This document shows, piece after piece, positions 10,513-21,862 of a stretch of 60,000 nucleotides of DNA. Numbering within the stretch: the stretch's first letter is position 1; the number at the start of each line of letters is the position of its first letter. Position numbers and translations under genes: made by a program. Origin of the DNA: Bolinopsis microptera (lineage: Eukaryota > Ctenophora > Tentaculata > Lobata > Bolinopsidae); assembly GCF_026151205.1 (NCBI RefSeq), contig NC_087081.1, positions 13,166,340-13,226,339 of the forward strand, given 5' to 3'. The notes under the pieces are model-generated. The model was not told the DNA's origin. It saw only the letters and a list, made by a program, of their open reading frames with translations, and did not search any database.

Positions 10513-12191
10513 TGTAAGCGGTGATTATTTAATAGATTTTGGATAGTATTGTGTAATAAGGCAGTATTGTGTAATAAGGCAGTATTGTGTAATAAGGCAG
10601 TGGAAGTGGAACATCCAGTTCTGGTCTGTGGTTAGGGAAAGTTAGAGAAAGAGAATACAATGGAGATTGTGGGTTGGACCTCACCTGGACGGACGAGAAA
10701 TATGTCACTCTGGAGGAGAGACATTGGTTCTAGGAGAACTCAGACGTAAACCCTTTGTGTAGATAGAGAGTCAAAGATAGATGTGAGCTCTAACAAACTA
10801 TGGATTCAGAGGTCATCAGACAGGAAGCTTTGGTAAAAAGATGAATAGTCGTAACACCTGGACTCGGGACAATGAAGCTTTAGTGGGAGATAAGACCAGC
10901 TGCCAAAGGTGTGAGTAGGGGCACGTGAGTCTGGTTAGAGAGGTCGGGTGAAAAACCACGGACAGGACATTATATAAGGTCCGGTGGAAAGGTCAGAAGA
11001 GGAGATAGAGTTTGCCCGATTCGAGGGCCATTGATATAGGTTACTTTGGAGCCAGGACCTGTTACGTTAGGGTCCTGGAGAGAGCATTATCGTGGTCTGT
11101 AGTTAGTGGAACTGTGCGGAGGACATGAGCAGTCTGGCTTAAGCGTAGGGAGAGTCAACATTGGTTAACTCAGGAGAGCAGGAATAGGCTGTGTTGTAGC
11201 CAGGGTTAACACGGGTTAATCCAACACGAGTGGGTTCGTGTCAACAACAATCGGGCTCAGGTAGAGCGAGAATGAACTATAGTGGATTTGGACCTGATAT
11301 AAGGACGGTCAGCGAGGGCTAAAAGTGCAGTGTTATGTAAGTGTAGTTTGTGTAGATAGAGAGTCAAAGATAGATGTGAGCTCTAACAAACTATGGATTC
11401 AGAGGTCATCAGACAGGAAGCTTTGGTAAAAAGATGAATAGTCGTAACACCTGGACTCGGGACAATGAAGCTTTAGTGGGAGATAAGACCAGCTGCCAAA
11501 GGTGTGAGTAGGGGCACGTGAGTCTGGTTAGAGAGGTCGGGTGAAAAACCACGGACAGGACATTATATAAGGTCCGGTGGAAAGGTCAGAAGAGGAGATA
11601 GAGTTTGCCCGATTCGAGGGCCATTGATATAGGTTACTTTGGAGCCAGGACCTGTTACGTTAGGGTCCTGGAGAGAGCATTATCGTGGTCTGTAGTTAGT
11701 GGAACTGTGCGGAGGACATGAGCAGTCTGGCTTAAGCGTAGGGAGAGTCAACATTGGTTAACTCAGGAGAGCAGGAATAGGCTGTGTTGTAGCCAGGGTT
11801 AACACGGGTTAATCCAACACGAGTGGGTTCGTGTCAACAACAATCGGGCTCAGGTAGAGCGAGAATGAACTATAGTGGATTTGGACCTGATATAAGGACG
11901 GTCAGCGAGGGCTAAAAGTGCAGTGTTATGTAAGTGTAGTTTAAGGGTAAGACTCCGTTAGAGACGGTTAACGAGGGTGATAAGTAAGGGTAGAGTAAGG
12001 ACGTGTGTTTTACAGTGGATGTAGGGCGTTATAAGTCAGAGTAATTAGGAAGTGTATTTTGTGGTAATTGGATTGTTAATCATTTTGTTTCTTACCCTTT
12101 GTTACCATCATTATTACTTTCGTTTTTGTTGTTCGTAACCTAAATTACTACAAATAATCTACGAATCTAAAGCAAGTGATGACTGCTTACA
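10513..12191 (+). repeat. right (3') LTR with internal 593-bp duplication
   Basis: It starts TGTAAGC and ends GCTTACA. The segment 10757-11349 is repeated as 11350-11942, joined at a short TTGTGTAG/GTAGTTT homology. Confidence 0.85.
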
Positions 12192-12890
12192 TTTCATTCT
12201 ATAATCATTGTTTTTAATCTATTTACGATTTCGTATAATTTTTTGTGACAATGTAAACATCAACTGATCTTAACTTGCATCAACTACATTGTCATCATAT
12301 AAAATTTTCCCGCCTTTCAAACCAAAATCAGATATAAATAATTCGCCCAAAATTTTAAATTTCATATATTGTGACAGAATTAACCTCATTTCCCAATAAC
12401 CAAGTGCCTGTATAAGCTAAATATTCAAAACAACATATTTTAGGGCTATGATTGGTAGAGCAACCATCAAATAATGAGTTGAAAGGGTTTTTAGGACACC
12501 TCACAGTAGAATAGAGGTATGGTATCATGAGTGTGACAAAGTTACCTAAATATTGCCTTGTAACCGTTCGATCCGTGCCCATTAACCAATGTTGTATCAT
12601 AATTGTTAGATTGACCTAATTTACTATATTTCAGACCAAGGAATGATAATTAGACAAATGCAGTTAACTAAGTCACACAAAATGTGACATTTGAAACATT
12701 ATAGTGCCTAACAACAATAGATTTTCTTTCTGAGCGGTGCATATGGGAGTATGGGTTACGTGGCTAATGTTCAGAACTTCTGAACGTGCTAGGTTAATAG
12801 ATGTCAAAATTAAGCCTCTATCGTCAAAAACGCTATTATTTTTGTTTACCAATATCCTCAAACTCAAATGAACGTGTCCATATATATATA
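12192..12890 (-). repeat. TTTGTCACA satellite, right arm in inverted orientation
   Basis: On the minus strand the same TTTACATTGTCACA-type monomers seen at 3600-4947 recur. In addition, about 45 bp at 12845-12890 are the reverse complement of 3550-3593 (GGACACGTTCATTTGAGTTT). The LTR element therefore sits between inverted flanks. Confidence 0.55.
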
Positions 12891-12913
12891 GATACAGATG
12901 CATTACTGAAACA

Positions 12914-13186
12914 ATGAAGATAGTGAAGAGTCATCAGCCCATATCCATGTATTCTCTCTTTGAGAAGTCTGAGCTCAGAGATGACAGATTTGTGACACCA
13001 CACTCATCTCACAATTTCGCATATAAAGGGGCAAATCTATGGAATACGTTTCTTGAGCAGTCAAATGCACGTGGTAAAATAGGTTCACTAGGCTCAATTA
13101 AATCCCAATTGAAGCATTCTATCATGAAGGCACACCAACCTGACAATATTAACTGGCAGAACTTAAACGTCAACACTTTCCTATGA
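12914..13186 (+). pseudogene. LINE reverse-transcriptase C-terminal fragment
   Basis: The 90-codon frame includes RDDRFVTPHSSHNFAYKGAN followed by LWNTF and then SIKSQLKHSIM. The aromatic-Y-x-G-A-x-LWN block followed by a short helix is typical of the very C-terminus of CR1/jockey-type LINE polyproteins (compare the PKIWNQLP block of the copy at 22778-23806). Nothing upstream continues the RT, so this is a 5'-truncated remnant. It has an intact stop at 13186. Confidence 0.55.
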
Positions 13187-13189
13187 AAA

Positions 13190-14250
13190 GACCCCCATTT
13201 ATATTTATATCTTTTACATTTTACACTGCACCTGTCACTCACATCATATATACACCACAAAAAAAAAGATTCATTCAATCATTACATTATACACTCACTC
13301 CACCACACACGCACACAAACCATTAAGGAAGGTTACACACTGGTGTACCGTTCACTTTATCCGAAGGGAAAAATGATACTTTCCGTAACGTGCGATTTAC
13401 AGAGCAACACAAATGCGCGCGCGAGCGCTTGCGCGGCTCACTTATCCAACACTCATGTTTACATCGTATCAGGCAATGGTTCAGTTTAATTATGGTAAGG
13501 GCAGAGCCTGTCAAAAACCCTTTTCGCATGATCCGTCGACACCGTCGCGTCTGAAGGTGACTGCATAATAACGGATCAACGTGGAATCAAACGTTAACAA
13601 GCTTGCAGCTTCCGATGACAATGTTTTCAACCTGGTGTCATGCTTGAATTGGTTTTGGACCTCTTCATGCTTTTAATCTATTTATTATTGTTATTGGGTT
13701 TGATTGAAATAAATTTTCGTGCACATACAGAATGAATGGTTAATAATTTAATATATATATGTATTATGAGCTGATATGTACATATACATACGGTGTCTAA
13801 AATTAAGCGTATAGCGAGCATATTTAACAATTTTTAAGCAATAATGTATTGCAAGCAGCTGTAACTTTAATATTGCATAAAAATCATATATAACTAAAAA
13901 CTAAAATTTTATTGGAAAACTAAGATAAAATTAATGTCAGACCCGTCGCCACTGCACTCTCAGCAGTCAACCAGGGCTCATAAAAGCTTAACAGCGTCTG
14001 GGTCCGTTCACCAACTGTGCTAATGTGAGTGGCGGTGTGGTAAGACCCATTTTAACAGCGTGAATATTTAACAAATACAAGCGCGCTAGCTGCTAGCATA
14101 CTTGTATCATCTAATTTTAAATCAAATTTATTCGGATATATATTTATCAATAAATTGATTGTGTATTGAATATAAATTGTTTCAAACAGTATACACATAA
14201 TGTCACAATGACCCTATATAAAAATAACCCTCCAAAAATTCAATATTTTG
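13190..14250. other. unassigned sequence
   Basis: No gene is seen. There is a short CA-rich run near 13300 and an AT-rich tract near 13750-13900. Confidence 0.45.
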
Positions 14251-14254
14251 AAAA

Positions 14255-14651
14255 TCACCCTTGGCCTTGCGGTTCCAAGTTCAAATCTAAACTGTCTATA
14301 TTGACAAAGTTCTTTCTCGCCCCTCTGTCTCCCCGGAGAGAAATTACCGTTGTTCTTAAGATTTCGAAACGAAGGCGCTTCCTAATGTATCCCACAGCAT
14401 CTGAGTACCTCTGCCCTGTGTGGTATTCCATCTTACTAGCCAGCTTCTTTACTAGTCTTTCAGCTTCACCACCCATTCCACCAGACGTTGAGAAAACTAA
14501 CGGCGTGAAGCTTCCTTTCTCTACTTCCAGGACCCTTGCATTGTAACAGCGTTTTTTCTCATTTTCATGGGACTGGTACATTGCTGGGATCGATTTGCTT
14601 GCATTGGAGGGGGCTGGGGCATGGAATACCCTTACATCAAAAATTGTGTAT
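14255..14651 (-). pseudogene. C-terminal fragment of an invertebrate retroelement pol ORF
   Basis: On the minus strand the frame reads FDVRVFHAPAPSNASKSIPA, then a charged HENEKKRCYNARVLEVEKGS run, FTPLVFSTSGGMG, and later RLRFEILRTTVISLRGDRG. This order (DVRVF, E-K-R-Y-x-x-R-V, GSFTPLVFST, SxLRxxxxxLRGxR) recurs at the end of reverse-transcriptase ORFs in many cnidarian and mollusc genomes. The longer frame (to 14806) runs into unrelated repeats of ATTGAATTGGTG, so the protein fragment proper begins near 14651. The exact retroelement class is not certain. No RT core is present here. Confidence 0.5.
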
Positions 14652-14732
14652 TGAATTGGTGATATTGAATTGGTGTATTGAATTGGTGATGAATAATAAA
14701 ATTGTCTTTTCTCAAAAAAAATTGCCTTTCTC

Positions 14733-14816
14733 ACTGAGGCAGTCAACCAACGCGCAGCTTTATTTTTATGATATGATATGTTTTGATTGTTATAAATAAA
14801 TTCCAAAATTTAAATT
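14733..14816 (+). repeat. 84-bp dispersed repeat, copy 1
   Basis: It shares ACTGAGGCAGTCAACCAACG and the following TTTATTTTTATGATATGATA with 18150-18233, with about four differences. It may be the conserved end of a transposable element. Confidence 0.7.
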
Positions 14817-17800
14817 AACCATCACTCCCATATAGGAAGTACTATGTATTTTTGTATGTAATTGAGATCGTATCATTATACTCTAAACAAGCTTGACAAT
14901 ATGTTCGGATTTATGTTTGGTGTGGGTAGCCTCTCTGTAGTAGCTTCTAAGATGTACAATCAATTTGCTAATTCTTTAAATCGTTAAAGCTCTTCTAAAA
15001 ACTTTGTCGAAAAACTATTCAAGTCATATTTGGTAAAAGACCTTCAATTTAAAAAATATAAGGATGATTCTTGTAGCGCGATGCACTACTGGGTCGCGCG
15101 CGCATCAAATAATGCTTCTCGCTTCGGTAGATGATCGGCGAGATGCACCACTGTGCCTCACCGAGCTGCGAAGGATTGACATCGTGAATCAAGGATGATT
15201 CGGAATCAGCGTCCAAAAATACACCGAACAAAATCACTTTCATGCCCAAAGGGCCTTTTCACAAGAATTTTCTTCAAATTTGGGCGAGCGATTTAGTAGG
15301 AGCAATTAGCTTTAGCGCTTGATTTTCATATCACGGTATAAATTTTCGAAAATATGCGCGGCGCACCTACAATTTTAGTTCCATTAAAAATGAATTTTTT
15401 GGTCAAATTATATTTGATATATTTAAATTAGTTGTTATTACAAACTATCTTATTTTATATATCAAAATTTTACCACTTTTTCGAATTTTTACCCGCGAAA
15501 AATAGAGGGATTTAAAAAATTTTTATATCATCTTGTGCGGCTGTGTTTTAACTATCTCCATGCAAGTTTTGCCGACATGCCAACCAAATTAACTTGTTCA
15601 AAAGAATTTACTGAAACCCTAATATAACCCTAACGAAAAATTAAAACAATTTCTTTGCATGGTCGATCATATTACGTGATTGGTGATCGATCGAAACAGT
15701 TTTTCGCCAATATCTCGCTAGGAGAGCATGTATTATATACCTTTTATCAATTTTTGAATGATCTTAATAAGCTCAAGATATTAGCCGATGATAGAGTTGC
15801 TTGGAGGTACAAATTTTTACTCTAGCTGTATTGATCTGTACTGATCACCATTTCTTTTAGGGGTTTTGAATATTTTAATTGTGTAAACAGTTTTTTAATA
15901 ATAATATTAGAGATAATTTTGCAAAAGAATTCTCATATCCAAAGGAGGTTCCATATACCAACGGATGCCTACTAACGGGGTTACATGACCTGATGTGTAG
16001 TGGTCTTTGCATGTCATAAATCGTTAATCGCGATCGTAAAGAATATAGGGTCATGCCCTCCTAACTTCTGTCGGAAGGGAATTTTACATCTAGTAATTAA
16101 CAGTAAGACATAGTTCGCAATATACCTAAAACTATCTCAAGAATTTGCAGGACAGTATTTCTAGCTATTGATGTATGTGTATATCGATAAAATGTATCGA
16201 CCTTCTCGGTAGATGTATATTTCTGATGGTAGCATAACAATTCACAGTTTTTGTAGCTTGTAGTCGCAAAGATCTTAGATCTATAAGAATCACATAATGT
16301 TAACTTTAAATGGATCACTATGCAATGAAACACACCAGTTGTTACAAGTAATTATCAAACCCCACAGACAACATGTTTGTGGTACATTCTGAAATAGAAC
16401 ACAATTAGTATATATTATATCGACTATCATAAATATATAAACCAAATATATAGCAATTCACAATCTCCCGTTCTTTCTTAAAAAGGCTTTGAAAGATTTA
16501 AAATATTAAATATAAAATAAAGGTGTCACAAGAAAGACTATAATCTTTCTAAATATAACTTCCCTCTTTGTGGATACATGCACAACATGTAATAGAAAAT
16601 CGTTTTAAACGAGCACATTATATAAATCACAAATACCAATATATTCACTCTTTAAACTTCTTTAAGTTTCAAATTATTAAGATTATTAAAATCCTTCACA
16701 CACAATATTAAAAACTTTGAATACAATGTTTATTATTGGAATACAATTTTAAACAGTTCATTGTCAAATTCTCCTGACAACAATACCTCCCGTAGCAGTG
16801 AAGTTGGAGCTCCAGCTTTAGTCAAACAATCTGCAAGCTACGTACGTGCATTTAAATTTTAGTTATTAAAATGGAATAAGGAGTTATTAGAATTTTTATT
16901 TTAATAACACTGTATGAATTAGTTATAAATGTATAGATGCGTCAACAACATAGCTCCAGACTATAATATTGACCGATATTGTCTTGTTTAGAAAGAGACT
17001 AAAGACTCACCTTTTTGAAAAAGTATTCATATTGGTATCAAATAATAACTTTCTCATAAAAACCCATACATAATACAATTCTTAGTTCTTTTGTACTTGT
17101 TCAATGTTCATGAGTCGCTTTAGATAGCTTGAGGTTAATTTTTGGGTTTTGAGTTCTTTTTGACTATAAAGCAATGTATAAATTTCTAGTCATTAGTAAT
17201 ATTAGTTGGTAATAATTTTGTAAAAATTGCTGGCTTAGGTCACGCGCATGGTGATACATAAATTTGAAATGTGATTATATTTTTCTTTTTGAAACTGTCA
17301 ACACAGAACCCTATAAATTTTATCACATGGTGATAAATAAACAATAGAATTTATAAGCTAGTTAAGCTATACTGTAGATGACACTAATTTCTACAAACCA
17401 CAAAATATTAAATATAAAATGTGTCCAGTATGGCGCAAATGCATAATTTGATAATTTCTTGACGCCGTCGTCGGGGTGAGAGTTATCTGAACCAACTGCA
17501 TGCCCCTACGATTGCGTCACCACTGGTGAGCAAGCATTTGTTTGTTGTTTAGTTGTGTTGAAAGGGAACATTACTTGATTAATTCATCCATTCGGATTTT
17601 AATAACGATGAGCTATGATATACCGTTCATCTTAGACTATTGGATCAATCTTATTATATGATTAGATTTTATAAACGAACTTGGCACACAAAAGATTGTA
17701 ATGCGGAGGTTGGCTGGCTCTTCTATAATAAATACGACACTTCAATTTACAGAATGCTTGCTAGAGATAAGACAAAATATTATCAGACTATACATGCAGC

Positions 17801-18149
17801 ATGAGTAACTGGTGGGTAAGCCTTCGGTAAAAACGGATCCGGAAAAGTCAATGCGGCACTCGGGTCCTTGGTATTGTCGTCGGTATATTGTCCATTATCT
17901 ACGTTCTGCTTTCGTAGTTTAAACAATAGTGAGTTCTAAATATACAGCTTTAAACCGATTAAGTATGAATGAATGAAATACCTGACAATCCGCACTCGTA
18001 TAATCCAAAAGCATGAGTAACTCGTAGTGATGTATGATTTCTAGAAGCTTTAAATTAATTTTGGCGATCACAGGTCCTCGTGAATATGTGATCGCCGCAT
18101 AAGGTTCTGTAAATGCGCAGGGCACCTTCAAGCTTAAATTATTCACCTT
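14817..18149. other. unassigned AT-rich sequence
   Basis: No gene, RNA or TIR-bounded element is recognised. A direct repeat AAGGATGATTC at about 15060 and 15191 brackets a GC-rich patch (GCGCGATGCAC), but no clear element emerges. Confidence 0.4.
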
Positions 18150-18233
18150 ACTGAGGCAGTCAACCAACGCGCGGCTTTATTTTTATGATATGATATGTTT
18201 TGATTGTTATTAATAAATACCAAAATTTAAATT
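18150..18233 (+). repeat. 84-bp dispersed repeat, copy 2
   Basis: Same orientation as 14733-14816, about 3.4 kb away. Confidence 0.7.
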
Positions 18234-18822
18234 TGTTTTCCTAAAAATTTGTTTTCCTATAATGTTTCCTCTAAAATTGGTTTCTCTATATTGCAGTATT
18301 TCGAGATGTGACTGTTATAGGTTTTTAAAGGTTGTGCTAGTCTTGAAATACCACAAAATAAAAATGATATGCCTTTGTTCATTTAGCTGTAAAAGTAATC
18401 TCTGCGAAAATCGTGTAATCCGTGTAACTGAAATTTGCGTCACTGCTGTTTTCATTTTGATTTGTGTTTAAAATAATTTTTGATTTTTGAGTCAATATTA
18501 CATACTATTATCATGTTCTATTAATATGGCACTGGTTGGGATGAAAAAACTTTCGCAAGATCATTGATCAATGTTCAATCAGTTTTTCACATTCCATTAA
18601 TGATAATAATAATAATAAAATTTGGTAGCTTAAACACAAACTCTAAGCCCAGTGGATAAACCACAAAACTTATGCTCTATTGTGTGAAACAAAGATACTA
18701 GATCAAGATAACTATCAAGGAGTGTATGCATAGGACATAAAAAGTTTTGGAACGAAGATGACATGCTTGTGAAGCGAGCTAACAGTCTAATTGCTAATAA
18801 GTTCAAAAAGATCATGACATTA

Positions 18823-19684
18823 TAGTTAGGGACAATTAACATTAATACAGGACCATCTGGGAAAAAATTTGCGACAAGCTGATTTTTACAGGAATGTGTT
18901 GTCCATAGTGTCAGGAACCACCCCAAAGAGTTTCCAATCTGGATCTGTTGAGCAAAAAAAGTTACAGCCAATTTTCTTCAGGCGCGTATGTCAGCCTGAG
19001 GACCGCACTTGAAAAACTCGTAACTATCGTAATAAAGACCCCCAGGAGCACCATAGGGGGTGCAAAATGACCGCAATAGTGACATTATGTGGGGCGAATC
19101 AGTGTTTTAGGGTCGTCAGATCTTTACTTATTGAGATAATTTCATTTTTATAGGCTAACCTCTCAAAAATTTACTAAAATTTTGAAATTTTACTTAAATT
19201 TGGAAATTTAGCAAAATTGTTGTACAATTAAAGTTATCTAGTTATCAATATTCAAATTCTAAAATTTACTTTCAATTGTCAATTGATCCTTATATTAGTA
19301 TAGTAAATAATATACATATCACATCAAATTCTGTAAAAAAAGGTCCTGATTATTAGCATGGTGTCTTTGACTGGCAACTATTAGGTCACTTCTGGCTATC
19401 CCATTTCCTCAGAGTTGTTTGATTCTCCTGAATAGTCGTGTCTTTCGGGTGCATTAGTGCAACTTAATCCATGACATTGGCCACATGCAGGTAGACATTT
19501 AAAGCCATACTTCCGGCAGGAACACCTTAAGTACTAACAAGGGTTCTCAACCTTCACCCAGCAATTGCAGCAAATGAGGTTGAGCATCCCTGCCGGGGCA
19601 ATCGCAGCTTTAGTCGGGATTGGCCGGTAGTATCCTTCAGAACTCATCTCCCATCCATAATGTAGTGGATTTAGACATGCAGTG
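18823..19684 (+). repeat. left long inverted arm
   Basis: It pairs with 21862-22722 with high identity; the first about 20 bp after TAGTTAGGGA differ by indels. It contains the coding sequence for the C-terminal end of the nuclease-like protein. Confidence 0.85.
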
Positions 19685-21862
19685 TCGAGTGTCACCCAGT
19701 TATGAAGATATGATCTTAATATATGCTCAGTTGCAGAGGATGTAGACGGTGGTAGCCTTGATGGGTTGAGTTTTTTCTTTGCTATCATTCTACTGTAGCT
19801 GAGAAATCTGAGAGTTTCAAGTGCCTTGGTTTTATTTCCTTAGATATGTTGAAACAAGGAGAGGCCAGCTTCAATTACTTCATTTGTTGAAAATCTCACA
19901 GAGAGTAATGATGCTAAATGACCCTCCTCATGAAAAGAAACTGCCTTTTTCAATATCTTCACCTTACCAAAGCCATGTATACTGCTGACCGTGTCACATC
20001 CTGAGAAACTGTGAACAAACAGTAATATGCGTTTTATGTTGGCATCAGGAGCATTTACTATTTTACTGATCGAGTGTGAGCCGTTTCTGGTCGTCATCAC
20101 AATTTCATTGTGATTCTCAGTAAAATGATGAATAAGGAGGCAAAGTATATCATTATCCTCTGCTTTTACCTCAACATCTTCGTAGAAGGACAAGTTTAAA
20201 GCTTTACTAGCTACCATGGTATCAGCATCATCAGTAGCTACATGTACTTCAATTCCATGTTCTGTAAAAACGTTCGACAGAAGCTTTATAAGCTCATGCT
20301 TGTTCTTTGAGTTGCTGAACAGTTTTTTCATCGGAACTGTGCACACAGTAGTACTTTTAATAGCTATATCAGAGCAGTATGACTTGATTCTTCGCTGATG
20401 CTCATGATCTTTTGTTGATCGGGCATAGCCATCAAACACAACAATCACTTTCCGCTGTTCGGATTTCGGAACTAGCTTAAGGTATTCATTAGCTATGTCG
20501 CCGTATGTTTCAAAGCCTGTGAACGAGGTAACTTGATAGAGTAGCCATCCACCATCAATTATTAATGGGGAGGATGGGTTGCTAAATGTCACAGTACAAT
20601 CAACAACATTCTTGAGGTATTGCCCAAGGGCTGCCTTGTTAGCCTTTCTCATCATCTGCTCATTGTTAAAAAGACTCATCGGCATTGCTGTGAGCTCATA
20701 TTGCAAGCTTTCCTCCAGTGTAGACTCTCGTTCAGATGCGAAGACAAGCCGATTTAAAATTGTCAATGAGTCTATAACAATGTCTTTTTCGTTCACCCTC
20801 ACTGTCCTCTTTAGAAGGGTCAAGTTTCCGACTTTGCCTTTAACTCGAAACTTTTCGATAAAGCTTTTGCCATCCAGCTCTTTCTGGAGGGCAGTACCAA
20901 CTGAAATGCAATCTTCTGGGTTGACATTATCCTTCTCTTTCTGTGATATGAGACCCGTTGAGTACGATAGCATTTTAGTCTTGTCTTCAGATTCGTCGAA
21001 ATCAGCTGTATCTTTAAACCAACACAACAGCTTGGTAAACACTGCAATATTTTTCTGTACAGAAGATTTGCTAAGATCTGAGTGATTAGCACTAGAGGCT
21101 TTTGTTGTTGTTCTTTTATTAGATAAGTCTGCAATAGCTTCATCGACACTCTCGTTTCTCAACGCCATTTGATTGAGGGTTGCAGTCCATAACTTATGGG
21201 CACATTCATGAGTTCGCATTCTCCCTCCAGAAAAACCCCCTGATGACTTTGCAGCCTTCATTAGTCGCTGTTCGATCGACAGGTCTGTCCACACACCAGA
21301 CCACTCGTGTTCATTATATCGAACTGTGTGCAGACCTACGACCTTGAACGTTTTGGCTAGTGCCCCATACTGAATCTCAAGTACGGTAATCTGCTCGAGA
21401 TACAGCCGTAGAGCTTTGGAGTACTGACCTCGACCTGCTGCTGCAAAGATAGGCAACATCTTAGCCACAATTGGAAGATGTAGATCGAAGTCATGTAACC
21501 GTTCTGCTCTTATAAAATCTTTTATTAAGCAAATGAAACCATGATAAGTTGTCCAAAGAGCAGCTGTTCGACGATGACATCTCGAACTTCTTTTTTATAC
21601 GCTCTGATAACTCTTGTACGACTCTGGTCTTGTGGTTTACACCGAGTTTTTCATTGCCACACTTGGCAATATAGCTAGCCATATCTTCAAGATCCTCCTC
21701 TGCTATTTTGTCCTCAAATAAATAGCAGCAGAGAGCACAATCTTTTCAATCAAACTTAAAAAGTGGGCCCTCAGTGCTTTGTAATAGGATCCACCGTCCA
21801 TTATGTGAGTTACATCCCCAGGGTAGACTAATCTCATAAGGTCTTCCAGTCCGGAGTCTGCC
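19396..21862 (-). pseudogene. FEN1/XPG-like (PIN-fold) nuclease with C-terminal Cys-rich domain, broken
   Basis: The main frame (19840-21468, 542 codons) has motifs in the order of FEN1/XPG-family nucleases: LIIDGG (residues 302-307), VVFDGYARSTKD (343-354), HVATDDADTMVA (409-420), EDNDIL (437-442) and SGCDTVSSIHGFGKVKILKK (489-508), the last resembling the FEN1 helix-two-turn-helix GCDY..I.GIG. The frame stays open beyond a TAA (19840-19842) into RFLSYSRMIAKKKLNPSRLP, then beyond a TAG (19534-19536) into RCSCRKYGFKCLPACGQCHG, a CXC-like zinc cluster, ending at 19396. Upstream, 21491-21682 is in another frame and 21728-21862 back in the first (ADSGLEDLMRLVYPGD), so at least two frameshifts and two stops disable it. 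The N-terminus is cut where the right arm begins. Many unannotated invertebrate proteins share this layout. Likely substrate is branched or nicked DNA, by family only. Confidence 0.7.

Larger units (their letters stand above)
4948..12191 (+). mobile_element. non-autonomous LTR retrotransposon (LARD-like)
   Basis: Direct repeats of 1086 bp (4948-6033) and 1679 bp (10513-12191) flank a 4.48 kb interior. The right repeat starts TGTAAGC and both end GCTTACA, the short inverted ends expected of LTRs. The left copy starts AGTAAGC, one base changed. A tRNA-type primer site starts two bases inside the left LTR, fixing the plus orientation. The interior has no gag, protease, RT or integrase ORF and is mostly tandem repeats, so mobility would need proteins in trans. 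The LTRs differ at only a few bases apart from one duplication, which suggests a young insertion. No polypurine tract is evident just before the right LTR, and the flanks (..ATTAG and TTTCA..) show no target duplication. Confidence 0.8.

Noticed and set aside
4948-12191. Minus-strand orientation of the LTR element suggested by the small ORF at 9918-10112
   Set aside because: A CCA-complementary primer site sits just inside the left LTR on the plus strand and none is seen at the other end.
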